A stretch of DNA of 20,712 bases from CAZEDU01 sp964511185 (GTDB lineage: Bacteria > Myxococcota > Myxococcia > Myxococcales > Myxococcaceae), in NCBI GenBank assembly GCA_964511185.1, contig CAZEDU010000088.1, positions 1 to 20,712 on the forward strand. The letters run 5' to 3'. The notes under the pieces were generated by a model. That model saw only the letters and a list, made by a program, of their open reading frames with translations, was not told the DNA's origin and ran no database searches. Of the stretch, positions 6,723 through 14,808 are shown in pieces. A program made the position numbers and the translations under genes. Position 1 is the stretch's first letter; every line of letters starts with the position of its first letter.

Positions 6723-8507
6723 CTACTGCGTGCAGGCGGTCAGCCCTGGCTCCGTCGGCAAGCAGATGGGCGACCAGCAGACGGTCGGCGTCGCCACACC
6801 GAACTTGCAGACGGTCTTGAGCCCGACGCTCGAGTCCTGCGGACACTGGGTGTCGGTTCCGGGCGCGGTGCACAAGCAGGCCTTGCGCGTACCGCCGTCG
6901 GGCAGCGCGAAGCCCGGGTCGGTGGCGCACAGGCCCGCATCGGTGCCGCGGTTGCAGTCGTCGTTCGTCGTGCACAGGTCGTTCGGGCTGTTCTGATCCT
7001 CCACGAAGCGTGGCTGCACGCCCGTCGCGGTCCAGCTGCGCGGACACCCGCGCGCGTCCTTTCCGACCCCGAACGCGTCCTTGGTCGTGTCGTTGTACGT
7101 CGCCGGCGCGCACGCGGTGCCGCCGCCGGGGAGCCCGACGCACAGGTTCAGGAACGGCGCGCAGCTCGGCGACTTCGAGCCGTTGTTGCAGCTGCCGAAC
7201 CATCCCGGGAGCGTGATGTTCTGGCACTCGTCGTTGCTCGAGCAGCTGGTGCAGAACGGCGGGTTGGGCGCCTTGTAGCACTTGTTCGGCTTCAGCTCGT
7301 TCGCCGGCGGGCACGGGTCAGGCCCGCCCACGCCGTCCTTGTCCTCCCCGCAGCAGTACTCGCCGGGCGAGCAGGCCAGGTGCGCGCCACCGAGCTCGGC
7401 GCAGCTCTGCTCGACGCACTCACGCTGGCCGCTGCCGGTGTTCAGCTTGCACGCGTAGCCGGCGTTGCAGTCGTTGTACGCCTTGCTGGTCACCGGATCG
7501 ATGCCGATGCGGCAGTCGGACTTGCAGCTCAAGCTGGCGCGGTCGCAATACCCGCTCGAATGCGTGTTCGCCGCGGGCGCGGGGCACTCGACGTCGTCCA
7601 TGCACTGGCCGTTGCCTCGGCAGCGGAAGCCGCCCACCCCGCCGTCCTCGGGTTGGCCGGTCAGCTCGCCGCCGCACTTGAGCTTGTTGCCGCCGAACGG
7701 GTTCTGCACCGTGTCGGTGCACTGGTTGTCCGCCGTGCAGGGCGGACGGCAGCGGCCGGTGCCGAAGTACGCAGACGCCGGATCGAGGGTCGCTTGATCC
7801 ACCCAGCACGTCTTGCCGGTCGGGCAGCCGGGAGGCACCTCGCGCCGCTCCGCGAAGTCCCAGCGGCACCGGAGCTCACACAAGCACGCGGCCTGGTTGC
7901 ACACGTAACCGCCGGGGCAGTGCTTGTCATCGCTGCAGCCGACCTGCTCGCACGAGTTGCTCTGCGGCTTGCAGTAACCGGCGCCGTCGTAATCCATGCC
8001 GCAGCCGCAGGTGTTCCCCTGGGCGGCCTGGAAGCAGTACTTGGCGCCGCTCGTGTCGCCCGGCAGCGCCTTGCAGGTCCCCGGCGGATCGAACTGAATG
8101 CCGACCCCGCACTCCTTGCTGTCGGTGCACGCCTCGCAAGGCGCCTTGCGTCGGCGGCACACGCCCGGGAAGCCGCCGTCGTTCGACTCGGTGACGCAGC
8201 GGCACTGGATGCCGTACTGGTAGCAGTAGTCGTTCGGATCGAACGACTCGTTGCAGTCGGTGTCGACCACGCAGCCGCGCGCGGGGACGCAGGTCGCGGT
8301 GGGTTGGTCGCACCGCAAGCCCTGGTTCAGCACGGCGCAATCGTCGTCGATGCGGCACTGGAACCCGGCGTCGATCGGCCCGGCGTCCACCTCGGTACCG
8401 GAGTCGACCTCCTCCGGTCCGGCATCGACGGGCTCTTCGGGAGGAGGACAGCCCTCACAGCCCAAAAACAAAGCGGTACAGACGAGCGCCCAGCGAAACT
8501 GCGACAT
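6723..8507 (-). CDS. Cys-rich secreted lipoprotein with CxxDxxC repeats
   Basis: A 594-residue protein with a short lipoprotein signal peptide ending in LFLGC (Cys about 17), followed by a Pro/Glu/Asp-rich linker of DAG repeats. The rest is cysteine-rich with short repeated units of the form C-x-x-(D/N)-x-x-C: CRIDDDC, CVVDTDC, CTDSKEC, CSDDKHC, CTADNQC, CMDDVEC, CSSNDEC, CTTNDDC. Such tandem disulfide units are common in myxobacterial surface proteins of unknown function. The start is fixed by GAGG at 8514-8517, 6 bases upstream of the ATG. It lies 48 bases downstream of the MoaD-MoaE fusion on the same strand and converges with the gene ending at 6695. No enzyme domain is visible; adhesion or structural roles are possible. 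Confidence 0.8.
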   Translation of the reverse strand: MSQFRWALVCTALFLGCEGCPPPEEPVDAGPEEVDSGTEVDAGPIDAGFQCRIDDDCAVLNQGLRCDQPTATCVPARGCVVDTDCNESFDPNDYCYQYGIQCRCVTESNDGGFPGVCRRRKAPCEACTDSKECGVGIQFDPPGTCKALPGDTSGAKYCFQAAQGNTCGCGMDYDGAGYCKPQSNSCEQVGCSDDKHCPGGYVCNQAACLCELRCRWDFAERREVPPGCPTGKTCWVDQATLDPASAYFGTGRCRPPCTADNQCTDTVQNPFGGNKLKCGGELTGQPEDGGVGGFRCRGNGQCMDDVECPAPAANTHSSGYCDRASLSCKSDCRIGIDPVTSKAYNDCNAGYACKLNTGSGQRECVEQSCAELGGAHLACSPGEYCCGEDKDGVGGPDPCPPANELKPNKCYKAPNPPFCTSCSSNDECQNITLPGWFGSCNNGSKSPSCAPFLNLCVGLPGGGTACAPATYNDTTKDAFGVGKDARGCPRSWTATGVQPRFVEDQNSPNDLCTTNDDCNRGTDAGLCATDPGFALPDGGTRKACLCTAPGTDTQCPQDSSVGLKTVCKFGVATPTVCWSPICLPTEPGLTACTQ

Positions 8508-8513
8508 GCGACA

Positions 8514-8517
8514 CCTC
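8514..8517 (-). promoter_or_regulatory. Ribosome binding site of the Cys-rich lipoprotein
   Basis: GAGG on the minus strand lies 6 bases before the ATG that begins at 8507, supporting that start. Confidence 0.6.
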
Positions 8518-8555
8518 AGGTGCGGCCCTTGGAAGGGGCGGCACCCTACACGAAC

Positions 8556-9218
8556 TCACGGTCCCAGGCCTACCCAGACCTCCCCGTCTTCGTAGCGCTC
8601 CTTCTTCCAGATCGGCACGTCCTCTTTCAGGCGGTCGATGGCGTACTCGCAGGCGCGGAACGCCTCTTGGCGGTGCGGCGCGCTGGCGGCGATCACCACC
8701 GCCGCCTCTCCGGGCGTGAGCGCGCCGACCCGGTGCAGGATGGCCAGCCGCGCGCCGGGCCACTTCGCCTGCGCCTCTTGGGCGATCTCGGCCAGCTTCT
8801 TCTCCGCCATCGGCGCGTACGCCTCGTACTCGAGCCGCTCGACCTTCCGCCCGCGCGTCTGGTCGCGCACGACACCCGTGAAGGTGACGAGGCCTCCCCG
8901 CCCATCGTCGCCCACCGCGCGAATCACCTCGGCGAGCTCGAGCGGGCGGTCGACGACACGGAACAGCCCAGCGCTTCCGCCGGCCACGGGCGGTATCAAC
9001 GCGACCTCGGCGTCCGCCGGGACGGTGGCGTCGAGCGGCGCGAACTCTTGGTTCACCGCCACCCGCACGTGCGGCAACAGGGGTCCAAGCGGAGGGTGCC
9101 TCTGGCCCAAAAGGTCGAGCAGCGCGCGCACCGTGACCGGGCCGTCCAGCTCCAACGCCTCGTGGCCCTTCTGGGTGCGTTCGCGCGCGGCGGCGAAATA
9201 CAGGACGTTCAGGCGCAT
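8556..9218 (-). CDS. moaD/moaE: MoaD-MoaE fusion (molybdopterin synthase)
   Basis: Both subunits of molybdopterin synthase in one 220-residue chain; the enzyme inserts two sulfurs into precursor Z (cPMP) to make molybdopterin. Residues 1-81 are MoaD, a ubiquitin-like sulfur carrier ending in PPVAGG. Residues about 85-220 are MoaE, with FTGVVRD, LEYEAY, HRVGALTPGE and VPIWKKE (the lysines form the active site). In separate MoaD the Gly-Gly is the C-terminus that becomes a thiocarboxylate; here it is internal at 80-81, so cleavage after Gly81 is expected. A similar fusion (MoaX) is known in mycobacteria. The ATG directly follows the TGA of the upstream PKD lipoprotein gene, implying translational coupling. 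No other moa genes are in the window. Confidence 0.93.
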   Translation of the reverse strand: MRLNVLYFAAARERTQKGHEALELDGPVTVRALLDLLGQRHPPLGPLLPHVRVAVNQEFAPLDATVPADAEVALIPPVAGGSAGLFRVVDRPLELAEVIRAVGDDGRGGLVTFTGVVRDQTRGRKVERLEYEAYAPMAEKKLAEIAQEAQAKWPGARLAILHRVGALTPGEAAVVIAASAPHRQEAFRACEYAIDRLKEDVPIWKKERYEDGEVWVGLGP

Positions 9219-10910
9219 TCAGGGCCCTTGCAGCACGAGCCGGCCTCGAATGTCGAGCCCCTGCGGAATGGGCGACGCGTCGAGAAAGGCGTGGTCGATG
9301 GTGACCAGCTGCTCGAGCATCGCCATCGCGAAGGCCTGCGCGAACTGCAGCCGCTCCGGCGGCACCTGCGGGACGTTCTCCACCTCGAAGATGTCGCGCC
9401 GCAGCTGCCCCACGTCGACGAGCACGCTGACGTGGCCAGGCTCGAACGCGCCGGGAAACTTCTTCCGCAGCGCCGCCTCCAAGTCCACCGCGGGAGAATG
9501 GGGGGCCGCGCCGGCGGTGAGCTCGAGCTTCTTGGCGCCCACCCGCAACTCGACGGGGGTGCCTCGCACCGTCGCCGCGTAACGGCGCGCGCCATCGGCC
9601 GAGGTGCCGAGCGGCTCCGCGTCCGCGCGGCCGATCAGCGCCTGCACCCAGTCGTCGACCTTCGCCCCGCCATTCAACCCCGCCTCCACGCGGAGCGAGA
9701 CCTTGGGCGCGGTGTCGCCCTGGGAGAGGACCTGCGCGAAGAAGCCTTCGGCGTCGAAGTACAGCAGCCCCGCCAGCTCCCCCGAGAGCGACGCCAGGAG
9801 CGGCTCGAGCTCGACGCCGTCTTCCTTCATGCGCAGCGCGACCTCCCGCCGGCGAGGAGAGCCGGGCTCCCCCGCGAGCAGCTGGGCGAGCTCGCCCGGC
9901 GCCACCGCGGCGTGCACCACGACGATGGGCCCCCGCGGCGCGCGCGCGAGCATCGACGCAGCGGGCGCGCGCTCCGCCGACCAAAGAGGCCCCTGGGCGA
10001 GCACGCGCCCGGCGAGCTCGAGCGTGCGTTCGGAGACGCGGGCGGTGCCCACGACGCCCTGAACGCGGCCGCGCGCGGACTCGGTCGGCCCGAGGAACAA
10101 GACGAGCGGACCGCCCAGCGCGCGCCGCGCGGCGTCGACCTCGGCCTGCGAGGTGAGCCCCGCGCTCGCCGCCCGCCGCACCTGCGCCTCGGCGGTCTGC
10201 GGCCGCTCGCCTCCGAACGCCAGGTACAAGTACCCGCGGTCGATGAACGCGATCCGCTCCTCGCCGTCCCCCATGCGGACCCGCGCCCAACCATCGCCGC
10301 GTGCGTCGACGCGCGCCCCTTCTCGCTCGAGGCGGGCGACGAGCGCGTCGAGTGCCTTGACGTCATCGATGACGCCCCAGCACGACACCAGCCCTGGGAA
10401 GCCCGGGAGCGCGAACACCGCCAGCCCTTCGGCGCCGTCGAGCACCCCCGGCGACTGCGCCGCCAGCTCGGTCGCGAACGACAGCGGCGTCCCCTCGAGC
10501 ACGCGAGGCCCGCGCTCGGGCCCCAAGAGCCGCTCGACGAAGTCGACCGTCCGGTCGAGGTTCCCCTCCATCGCGCTGAGCCCGAGCAGCGCGCTCGCGT
10601 CGGCGGGCACGGCGCGCATCAGCTCGCGCGGCTCGACGCGAACGGTCCGCTCCAGCTCGACGCGGTCCCCCACGCGGGCGCGCACCCGGTACGTGCCCGC
10701 CCGGGCGAACGCGTGCGAGACAGCCGCGCCGCCCCGCGGCGGGCTGCCGTCGCCGAAGTCCCACGTCAAATCATCGCGCCCGCCGTGCAGCGCGTGAGGC
10801 ACGCCGGCCTCGACGAGGGACGACGCCTCCGTCGCGCGGGTCCCGCGGGCGCACGCGGCGAGCCCCAGCGCGAGGAAGGCCAGACACGCAGCGGTTCGAA
10901 GGACGAGCAA
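9219..10910 (-). CDS. PKD-domain lipoprotein of unknown function
   Basis: A 563-residue lipoprotein if started at the TTG at 10910. The signal peptide ends in a good lipobox, LGLAAC. A PKD (immunoglobulin-like) domain follows at about residues 45-90, with TWDFGDGS, SHAF and GTYRVRARV. The remaining 450 residues, beginning MRAVPADASALLGLS, resemble long periplasmic or surface proteins that open with a VPADA segment, but I cannot name a function. The TTG is chosen because it gives a normal signal peptide and lies 11 bases after the upstream gene's TAA; the start is uncertain because no strong ribosome binding site is visible. The open frame continues upstream but only as a shadow of the neighbouring gene. 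The stop abuts the MoaD-MoaE start. Confidence 0.72.
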   Translation of the reverse strand: MLVLRTAACLAFLALGLAACARGTRATEASSLVEAGVPHALHGGRDDLTWDFGDGSPPRGGAAVSHAFARAGTYRVRARVGDRVELERTVRVEPRELMRAVPADASALLGLSAMEGNLDRTVDFVERLLGPERGPRVLEGTPLSFATELAAQSPGVLDGAEGLAVFALPGFPGLVSCWGVIDDVKALDALVARLEREGARVDARGDGWARVRMGDGEERIAFIDRGYLYLAFGGERPQTAEAQVRRAASAGLTSQAEVDAARRALGGPLVLFLGPTESARGRVQGVVGTARVSERTLELAGRVLAQGPLWSAERAPAASMLARAPRGPIVVVHAAVAPGELAQLLAGEPGSPRRREVALRMKEDGVELEPLLASLSGELAGLLYFDAEGFFAQVLSQGDTAPKVSLRVEAGLNGGAKVDDWVQALIGRADAEPLGTSADGARRYAATVRGTPVELRVGAKKLELTAGAAPHSPAVDLEAALRKKFPGAFEPGHVSVLVDVGQLRRDIFEVENVPQVPPERLQFAQAFAMAMLEQLVTIDHAFLDASPIPQGLDIRGRLVLQGP

Positions 10911-10921
10911 GCGGGTAGAGC

Positions 10922-11641
10922 TTAGAACTCCACCGCGAATCCGAACATCCAGTGGCGGCTCGAGAGGTCGAACCCCGGACCGCCGAAGTCGTCGATCCGT
11001 TGGACGTTGTACTCGGCGAAGAGGTAGCTGTGGTTGACGCCGGCGTTGGTGTCGAAGTCGCGGGCCAGCCGGGGCTCGAGGAAGTCGAGCATGAACGAGA
11101 GCCCCGCCACGCCGACATAGCCCCACTTGCCGCCCGCGCCACGCCGCCCGCCGACGAACTCGATGCCGGTGCCTTTGTCGATCCACCAGGGCATGTAGGC
11201 CAGGCCGCCCTTGACGTACGGGACCAACGGCACGCCCCACTTCACCGCGGCGTAGTCGAAGCGGTAGACGGCCAGGAGCTTGAGCGGCAGGACCTTGAAC
11301 GCGGTCTTCTCCGCGGAAGGCTGCCCCGTCACGGTGATGGCCGGCGCGTACTTCTCGGCGTAGCCGGCCGAGAAGCCCACCGCGAGCGAGCCGAGCTTCT
11401 GAAATACTTGATAGTCGTACTCGAGCTCGAACAGGAGCAGGCTGCTCGTTCCGAAGGTGTTGCGGAACACGGGGGTGCTCAGCCCCGGCTCGCTGTCGAT
11501 GTCCGGGTAGTAGCCGCCGAAGCGAAGCTCGAGCGCCGACGTCTTGGGCGAGGAGACGGAAACCTCCTCGTCGGCCTGCGCCAGCGCCGGCGCAGCGAGC
11601 AGGCACGTCCCGAGCAGCGCGACCCGTACCGCCTTCGTCAT
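10922..11641 (-). CDS. Outer-membrane beta-barrel protein
   Basis: A 239-residue exported protein with a signal peptide (KAVRVALLGTCLLAAPALAQA). The mature part is rich in alternating strands, for example ELRFGGYYPDIDSEPGL and YVKGGLAYMPWW. It ends in FGFAVEF, with the C-terminal Phe expected for assembly by the BAM complex. From memory it resembles the MXAN_2562-type barrel family of myxobacteria, and its neighbour resembles the MXAN_2561 type, which supports both calls. The ATG at 11641 is fixed by a perfect AGGAGG 5 bases upstream. It overlaps the upstream stop codon (ATGA), so it is translationally coupled to the MYXO-CTERM gene. Function unknown; possibly an envelope structural or transport barrel. 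Confidence 0.78.
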   Translation of the reverse strand: MTKAVRVALLGTCLLAAPALAQADEEVSVSSPKTSALELRFGGYYPDIDSEPGLSTPVFRNTFGTSSLLLFELEYDYQVFQKLGSLAVGFSAGYAEKYAPAITVTGQPSAEKTAFKVLPLKLLAVYRFDYAAVKWGVPLVPYVKGGLAYMPWWIDKGTGIEFVGGRRGAGGKWGYVGVAGLSFMLDFLEPRLARDFDTNAGVNHSYLFAEYNVQRIDDFGGPGFDLSSRHWMFGFAVEF

Positions 11642-12504
11642 GACTTCCTCCTGCGCAGCGCCAACCCGACGACCAGCGCCGCGAACACGAGCGCAGGTCC
11701 CCCCACCGCCCCGCAACCGCCCTGCTCCTGTCCACCCGCCAGGGTGTACTGGTCGAAGAAGCCGCTGGTCTCCACCGGCGTGCCCGACGCCTCGTTCGAG
11801 GCCGGGCTCTCGTTGCGCGCGGCATCGAGCGCGAAGGCGCGAACGACATAGGTCACGCCGTTCTCCAGCCCCTCGATGCGCGCGTTGTTGACGGTCACCG
11901 TCGCCGCGTCGCTGAAGTCGGTCTCGTCTTCGCGGCGAAGCTGGACGCGCAGCTCCGTGGTGTCATCGAACCGCTCCATTTGAACGGACAGCGCGCGGTC
12001 GAGCGCGACGACGTCGTGAATGACCGGCGCCGGCGGGGCCTTGGCGTCGTAGCGAATGACCAAGGGGCTCGCCCGGAGCGGCGTCTCCGTCCCGCCGCAG
12101 GTGTTCGGGAACAGCGCGTACTTCACGAGCCCGCACACGCGGAACTCCCGCTCGACGTCGGTCGCCCCGCAAATGGTGCCGCCGTCGGCCGTGGCGGGGA
12201 GGCGATTCAAGGGGACGTTGAACGAGCCCTGCAGCGTCGTCAGCTGGCCGACGGATTGGCCATCGAGCTCCGGCTCTTGCGGGGTGTCTCCGCAGGTGCC
12301 CGAGGTCAGCCAGACCTCCATGCTCCCGTCGCAGTCGGGGGCGGGCAGCGCGCCGCTGTAGTTGGCGCCGATGGTCGGGCAGCCGCTGTTCGGACCGAAG
12401 GCGTAGCCGCCGTCGGCGGAGGCCTCGACGAGCGAGAAGACCAGGGTCTGCCCAAACACGGTGGCCGGAACGATGAGGAGCAACGCGGCGAGAAGCGGTC
12501 GCAT
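11638..12504 (-). CDS. FN3-domain protein with MYXO-CTERM sorting tail
   Basis: A 288-residue exported protein. The signal peptide is RPLLAALLLIVPATVFGQ. A Cys-containing N-terminal half is followed by a fibronectin type III-like domain at about residues 155-245 (PPAPVIHDVVALDRALSV through GVTYVVRAFALD). The C-terminus has the tripartite MYXO-CTERM form: GGCGAVGG, a hydrophobic segment, and RRRKS. This tail marks proteins sorted to the cell surface in myxobacteria, probably lipidated on the Cys. It resembles the MXAN_2561-type family. A GTG at 12528 is an alternative start that would add 8 residues; the ATG at 12504 gives the cleaner signal peptide. Its stop overlaps the barrel gene's start. 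Confidence 0.82.
   Translation of the reverse strand: MRPLLAALLLIVPATVFGQTLVFSLVEASADGGYAFGPNSGCPTIGANYSGALPAPDCDGSMEVWLTSGTCGDTPQEPELDGQSVGQLTTLQGSFNVPLNRLPATADGGTICGATDVEREFRVCGLVKYALFPNTCGGTETPLRASPLVIRYDAKAPPAPVIHDVVALDRALSVQMERFDDTTELRVQLRREDETDFSDAATVTVNNARIEGLENGVTYVVRAFALDAARNESPASNEASGTPVETSGFFDQYTLAGGQEQGGCGAVGGPALVFAALVVGLALRRRKS
11647..11652 (-). promoter_or_regulatory. Strong ribosome binding site of the beta-barrel gene
   Basis: A perfect AGGAGG on the minus strand lies 5 bases before the ATG at 11641, inside the Arg-rich end of the upstream gene. It fixes the barrel's start. Confidence 0.8.
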
Positions 12505-12630
12505 GGTGGTCGATCGGTTAGCAAGCACGGCGCCAAAGGAAAACGCCTGAATCTCGCCCGAAGCTCGGGGTCTTGGCCAGAGTCGAGCCGGACAAATGGA
12601 CAGCGCGGCCCAGGCGCGTTTGCCAATTTG

Positions 12631-13641
12631 TCACGCCTTGCGCTCGAGCAGGGCTTCGGCGATTTCCAGCGCGGTCGTGGCGGCCCCTCGGCCGGCGTTG
12701 TCGAGGGCGGCCACCAGCGTCACCCAGCCCGCGGAAGGCTGCCCCGCCCTCACCCGCCCGACGTGCACCGCCGGGTCGGCGGTCACCAGCATCGGCATCG
12801 GGTAGACCTTCTCGCCCGGCGCGTCGAGCACCTTCACCGCCTGGCCCTGCTTCAACGCCGCGCGGACCTCGTCCGCCGTGACGCTCTTGGCGAGCTTGGC
12901 CTGCACGAAGAAAGAGACGCCGTAGAAGGTCGGCACCAGCGCCGCGGTGACGCTCGTCGGCGTAGCCGCGCCCCAAAGCGTGGCGAGCTCTTCGACGGTG
13001 GCGCGCTCCTCGCGGGTCCCCTCGCCGTCGAAGTCGCCGAGCTGCGGCACCACGTTGAAGGCGAGCCGCTGGGGAAAGAACGTCTCGTCGGGCTCCCGGC
13101 CGGTCAGGAGTCCCGCCGTCTCTTTCTCGAGCGCGTCGACCCCGCGCGCGCCGAACACCGACGCGCCGGCGAGCACGGTGGCCGCCACCTGCTCGAGGCC
13201 GAAGCGCTGGCGGAGCGGCTCGAGCGCGAGCGCCAGGCCCGTGGCCCAGGGGCTCGGCGTGCGCACGACGCGGCCCGAGAACGCCGCGCGCAGCGCCGCG
13301 CCGTTCACGCTGGGCAGCACCATGGGCACCTTCTCACCGCGAAACGCCGGGCTCACATCCACCGCCCACGCGCCGGCGGCCTGCGCGGCCTGCGCGAGCG
13401 ACTTCGCCGGCCCCTCGGGCGTGGCGATCAACGCGAGCTGGACGCCGCGAAACGAGTCCGGCTCCACCTTCTCGATGGCGAGCGTCTCGTCGAGGTACTC
13501 GACCTCTTCCCCTTCCGAGCGGGCCGAGCCCAGCAACGTCACCTGCGACGCCGGGTGCCCCCGCTCCGCCAAGGCCCCCAACATCTCCCGGCCCACGACG
13601 CCCGTCGCGCCGGCGATCGCCACTCGTACCTTCGAATCCAT
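12631..13641 (-). CDS. usg: Asd-family homologue lacking catalytic Cys (Usg-like)
   Basis: A 336-residue homologue of aspartate-semialdehyde dehydrogenase. The NAD(P)-binding motif GATGVVG is at 11-17, and the C-terminal half has the family's RQLAF-like segment (PQRLAFNVVPQLGD) and EER. The active-site PNCST motif is replaced by TPSPWATG at about 128-135, and the family's GHS-type histidine region reads FYGVSFF. Catalysis of the Asd reaction is therefore unlikely. The pattern is close to E. coli Usg, which also lacks the Cys, although Usg keeps a His that is absent here. Function of Usg-like proteins is unknown. The ATG at 13641 has AGGA 6 bases upstream and begins 2 bases after the tsaB stop. 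A true Asd would have to be encoded elsewhere. Confidence 0.8.
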   Translation of the reverse strand: MDSKVRVAIAGATGVVGREMLGALAERGHPASQVTLLGSARSEGEEVEYLDETLAIEKVEPDSFRGVQLALIATPEGPAKSLAQAAQAAGAWAVDVSPAFRGEKVPMVLPSVNGAALRAAFSGRVVRTPSPWATGLALALEPLRQRFGLEQVAATVLAGASVFGARGVDALEKETAGLLTGREPDETFFPQRLAFNVVPQLGDFDGEGTREERATVEELATLWGAATPTSVTAALVPTFYGVSFFVQAKLAKSVTADEVRAALKQGQAVKVLDAPGEKVYPMPMLVTADPAVHVGRVRAGQPSAGWVTLVAALDNAGRGAATTALEIAEALLERKA

Positions 13642-13643
13642 CG

Positions 13644-14384
13644 TCAGTCCTCGCGGAGGCGCGCCGTCGCTGGAGCGCCTGGAAGGGGTGGAAACTTGGG
13701 GTTGCGCTCCGCCGCCGAGGGCCGCACGTACTGCGGCTCGAGGGCGAAGACCTTCTGCGCATCGTAGCGGCCGGTCAACGCCGCGAGCTGCCCCACCGCG
13801 CGCGCCAGCGGGTGCTCCGGGCCGTCGCGCAGCTGGGCGGCGGGGGCGCCGGCCTCGAGCAGCGCGGCGCGATACCCGGGCAGCGCGGGGCCGAACGCCA
13901 GCGCCTCGCTGTTCGCCAGAAGCCACCGCGCGACCTGCGCGGGCGGCAGCGCGTCTTCTGGAGCGACCTCCCGCACGCCCACGCCCTCGCGCTGGTAGTG
14001 CCCCACGTAGAGCTCGTTCTGCCGAGCGACGGCGAGCGGCAGGAGCGGGCGGTGCTCCTCCGCCGGCAGGCACAGCGCGGCCAGCCACGAAACCCCGACC
14101 AGCTCGATCTGCCGCGCGTACGCCAGCGCCTTCATCGCCGACAGGCCGATGCGGAGCCCGGTGAACGAGCCGGGGCCGATGCCCACCGCGAGCGCGGTCA
14201 GGTCCTCGAGGCGAAGCCCTTCTTGCGCGAGGAAGGTCTGCAGGACGCCCGGGAGCATCTCGCTCTGCTTGCGCGGAGGCCCCTGGGTGAGCTCGGCGCG
14301 GACCCGCCGGCCGCTCGGCCGGTCGTTCGGGTCGAGCAGCGCGAGGGACAAAAAGAGCGTCGAGCTGTCGAGCGCCAGCAGCAC
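13644..14384 (-). CDS. tsaB: tRNA threonylcarbamoyladenosine synthesis protein TsaB
   Basis: Partner of TsaD in forming threonylcarbamoyl-adenosine at position 37 of ANN-decoding tRNAs. The 246-residue protein has the N-terminal LALDSST and the family hallmark GIGPGSFTGLRIG (about residues 68-80). TsaB lacks the metal-binding His pair of TsaD, as expected. GTG start at 14384. The last 40 residues are Pro/Arg-rich and poorly conserved, making it slightly longer than E. coli TsaB. It sits 33 bases after the RlpA-like gene and 2 bases before the Usg-like start, in the long minus-strand run from uppS. Confidence 0.9.
   Translation of the reverse strand: MLLALDSSTLFLSLALLDPNDRPSGRRVRAELTQGPPRKQSEMLPGVLQTFLAQEGLRLEDLTALAVGIGPGSFTGLRIGLSAMKALAYARQIELVGVSWLAALCLPAEEHRPLLPLAVARQNELYVGHYQREGVGVREVAPEDALPPAQVARWLLANSEALAFGPALPGYRAALLEAGAPAAQLRDGPEHPLARAVGQLAALTGRYDAQKVFALEPQYVRPSAAERNPKFPPLPGAPATARLRED
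13648..13651 (-). promoter_or_regulatory. Ribosome binding site of the Usg-like gene
   Basis: AGGA on the minus strand lies 6 bases before the ATG at 13641, within the last codons of tsaB. Confidence 0.6.
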
Positions 14385-14417
14385 GGGCGGAGCCCTTAGC
14401 GCGTTTCGACTCGGGCG

Positions 14418-14801
14418 TCAGCCGCACCGGTACAGCCGCACCCGCGCCAGCCCGGACTCGAGCATGCCCAGCTTCCGACCGGCAGCCTCGGACACGTCGA
14501 TGATGCGCCCGCGGGCGTAGGGCCCGCGATCGTTGATGCGCACCTGCACGCGCCTGCCGTTCGCCAGGTTCTCCACCTCGACGCACGAATGGAACTTGAG
14601 CTTGCGGTGCGCGGCGGTCATCGCGCCCTTGTCGAACGGCTCGCCGCTCGCGGTGGGGCGGCCGTGGAAGCCCTTGCCGTAGTACGACGCGACGCCCTCT
14701 CCGAGGAACCGCTCGTCGCCGGGGCCTGCGGGACGCGCGGTCCGGCAGCCGGCCAGCGCGACGAGCAGCGACACCGCCCCTGCGAACGCGGCCCGCCGCA
14801 C
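14418..14801 (-). CDS. rlpA: RlpA-like septal ring lipoprotein (double-psi barrel)
   Basis: A 127-residue lipoprotein with lipobox LVALAGC and a double-psi beta-barrel. The signature pieces are GVASYYGKGFHGRPTASGEPF, MTAAHRKL, and VRINDRGPYARGRIIDVS. RlpA proteins cut naked (denuded) glycan strands of peptidoglycan at division sites in some species. No SPOR domain is present, so this is the short form and may not localise through denuded glycans. GTG start at 14801, 7 bases after the rseP stop, with GAGGTGA overlapping that stop as a possible ribosome binding site. Whether it is a lytic transglycosylase cannot be told from the sequence alone. Confidence 0.85.
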   Translation of the reverse strand: MRRAAFAGAVSLLVALAGCRTARPAGPGDERFLGEGVASYYGKGFHGRPTASGEPFDKGAMTAAHRKLKFHSCVEVENLANGRRVQVRINDRGPYARGRIIDVSEAAGRKLGMLESGLARVRLYRCG

Positions 14802-14808
14802 GCCCTCG

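Noticed and set aside
7380..10925. A very long plus-strand open frame (1181 codons) opposite the lipoprotein, moa and PKD genes
   Set aside because: It is antisense to four supported genes and its translation is Arg/Ala/His-rich with no domain. High GC leaves long empty frames on the opposite strand.
12557..12569. Short hairpin CCCGA-AGC-TCGGG after the Usg-like gene
   Set aside because: Five-base stem without a T-tract; common by chance in GC-rich DNA.
11980..13767. A 595-codon plus-strand frame opposite the MYXO-CTERM and Usg-like genes
   Set aside because: Shadow of two well-supported minus-strand genes; low-complexity translation.
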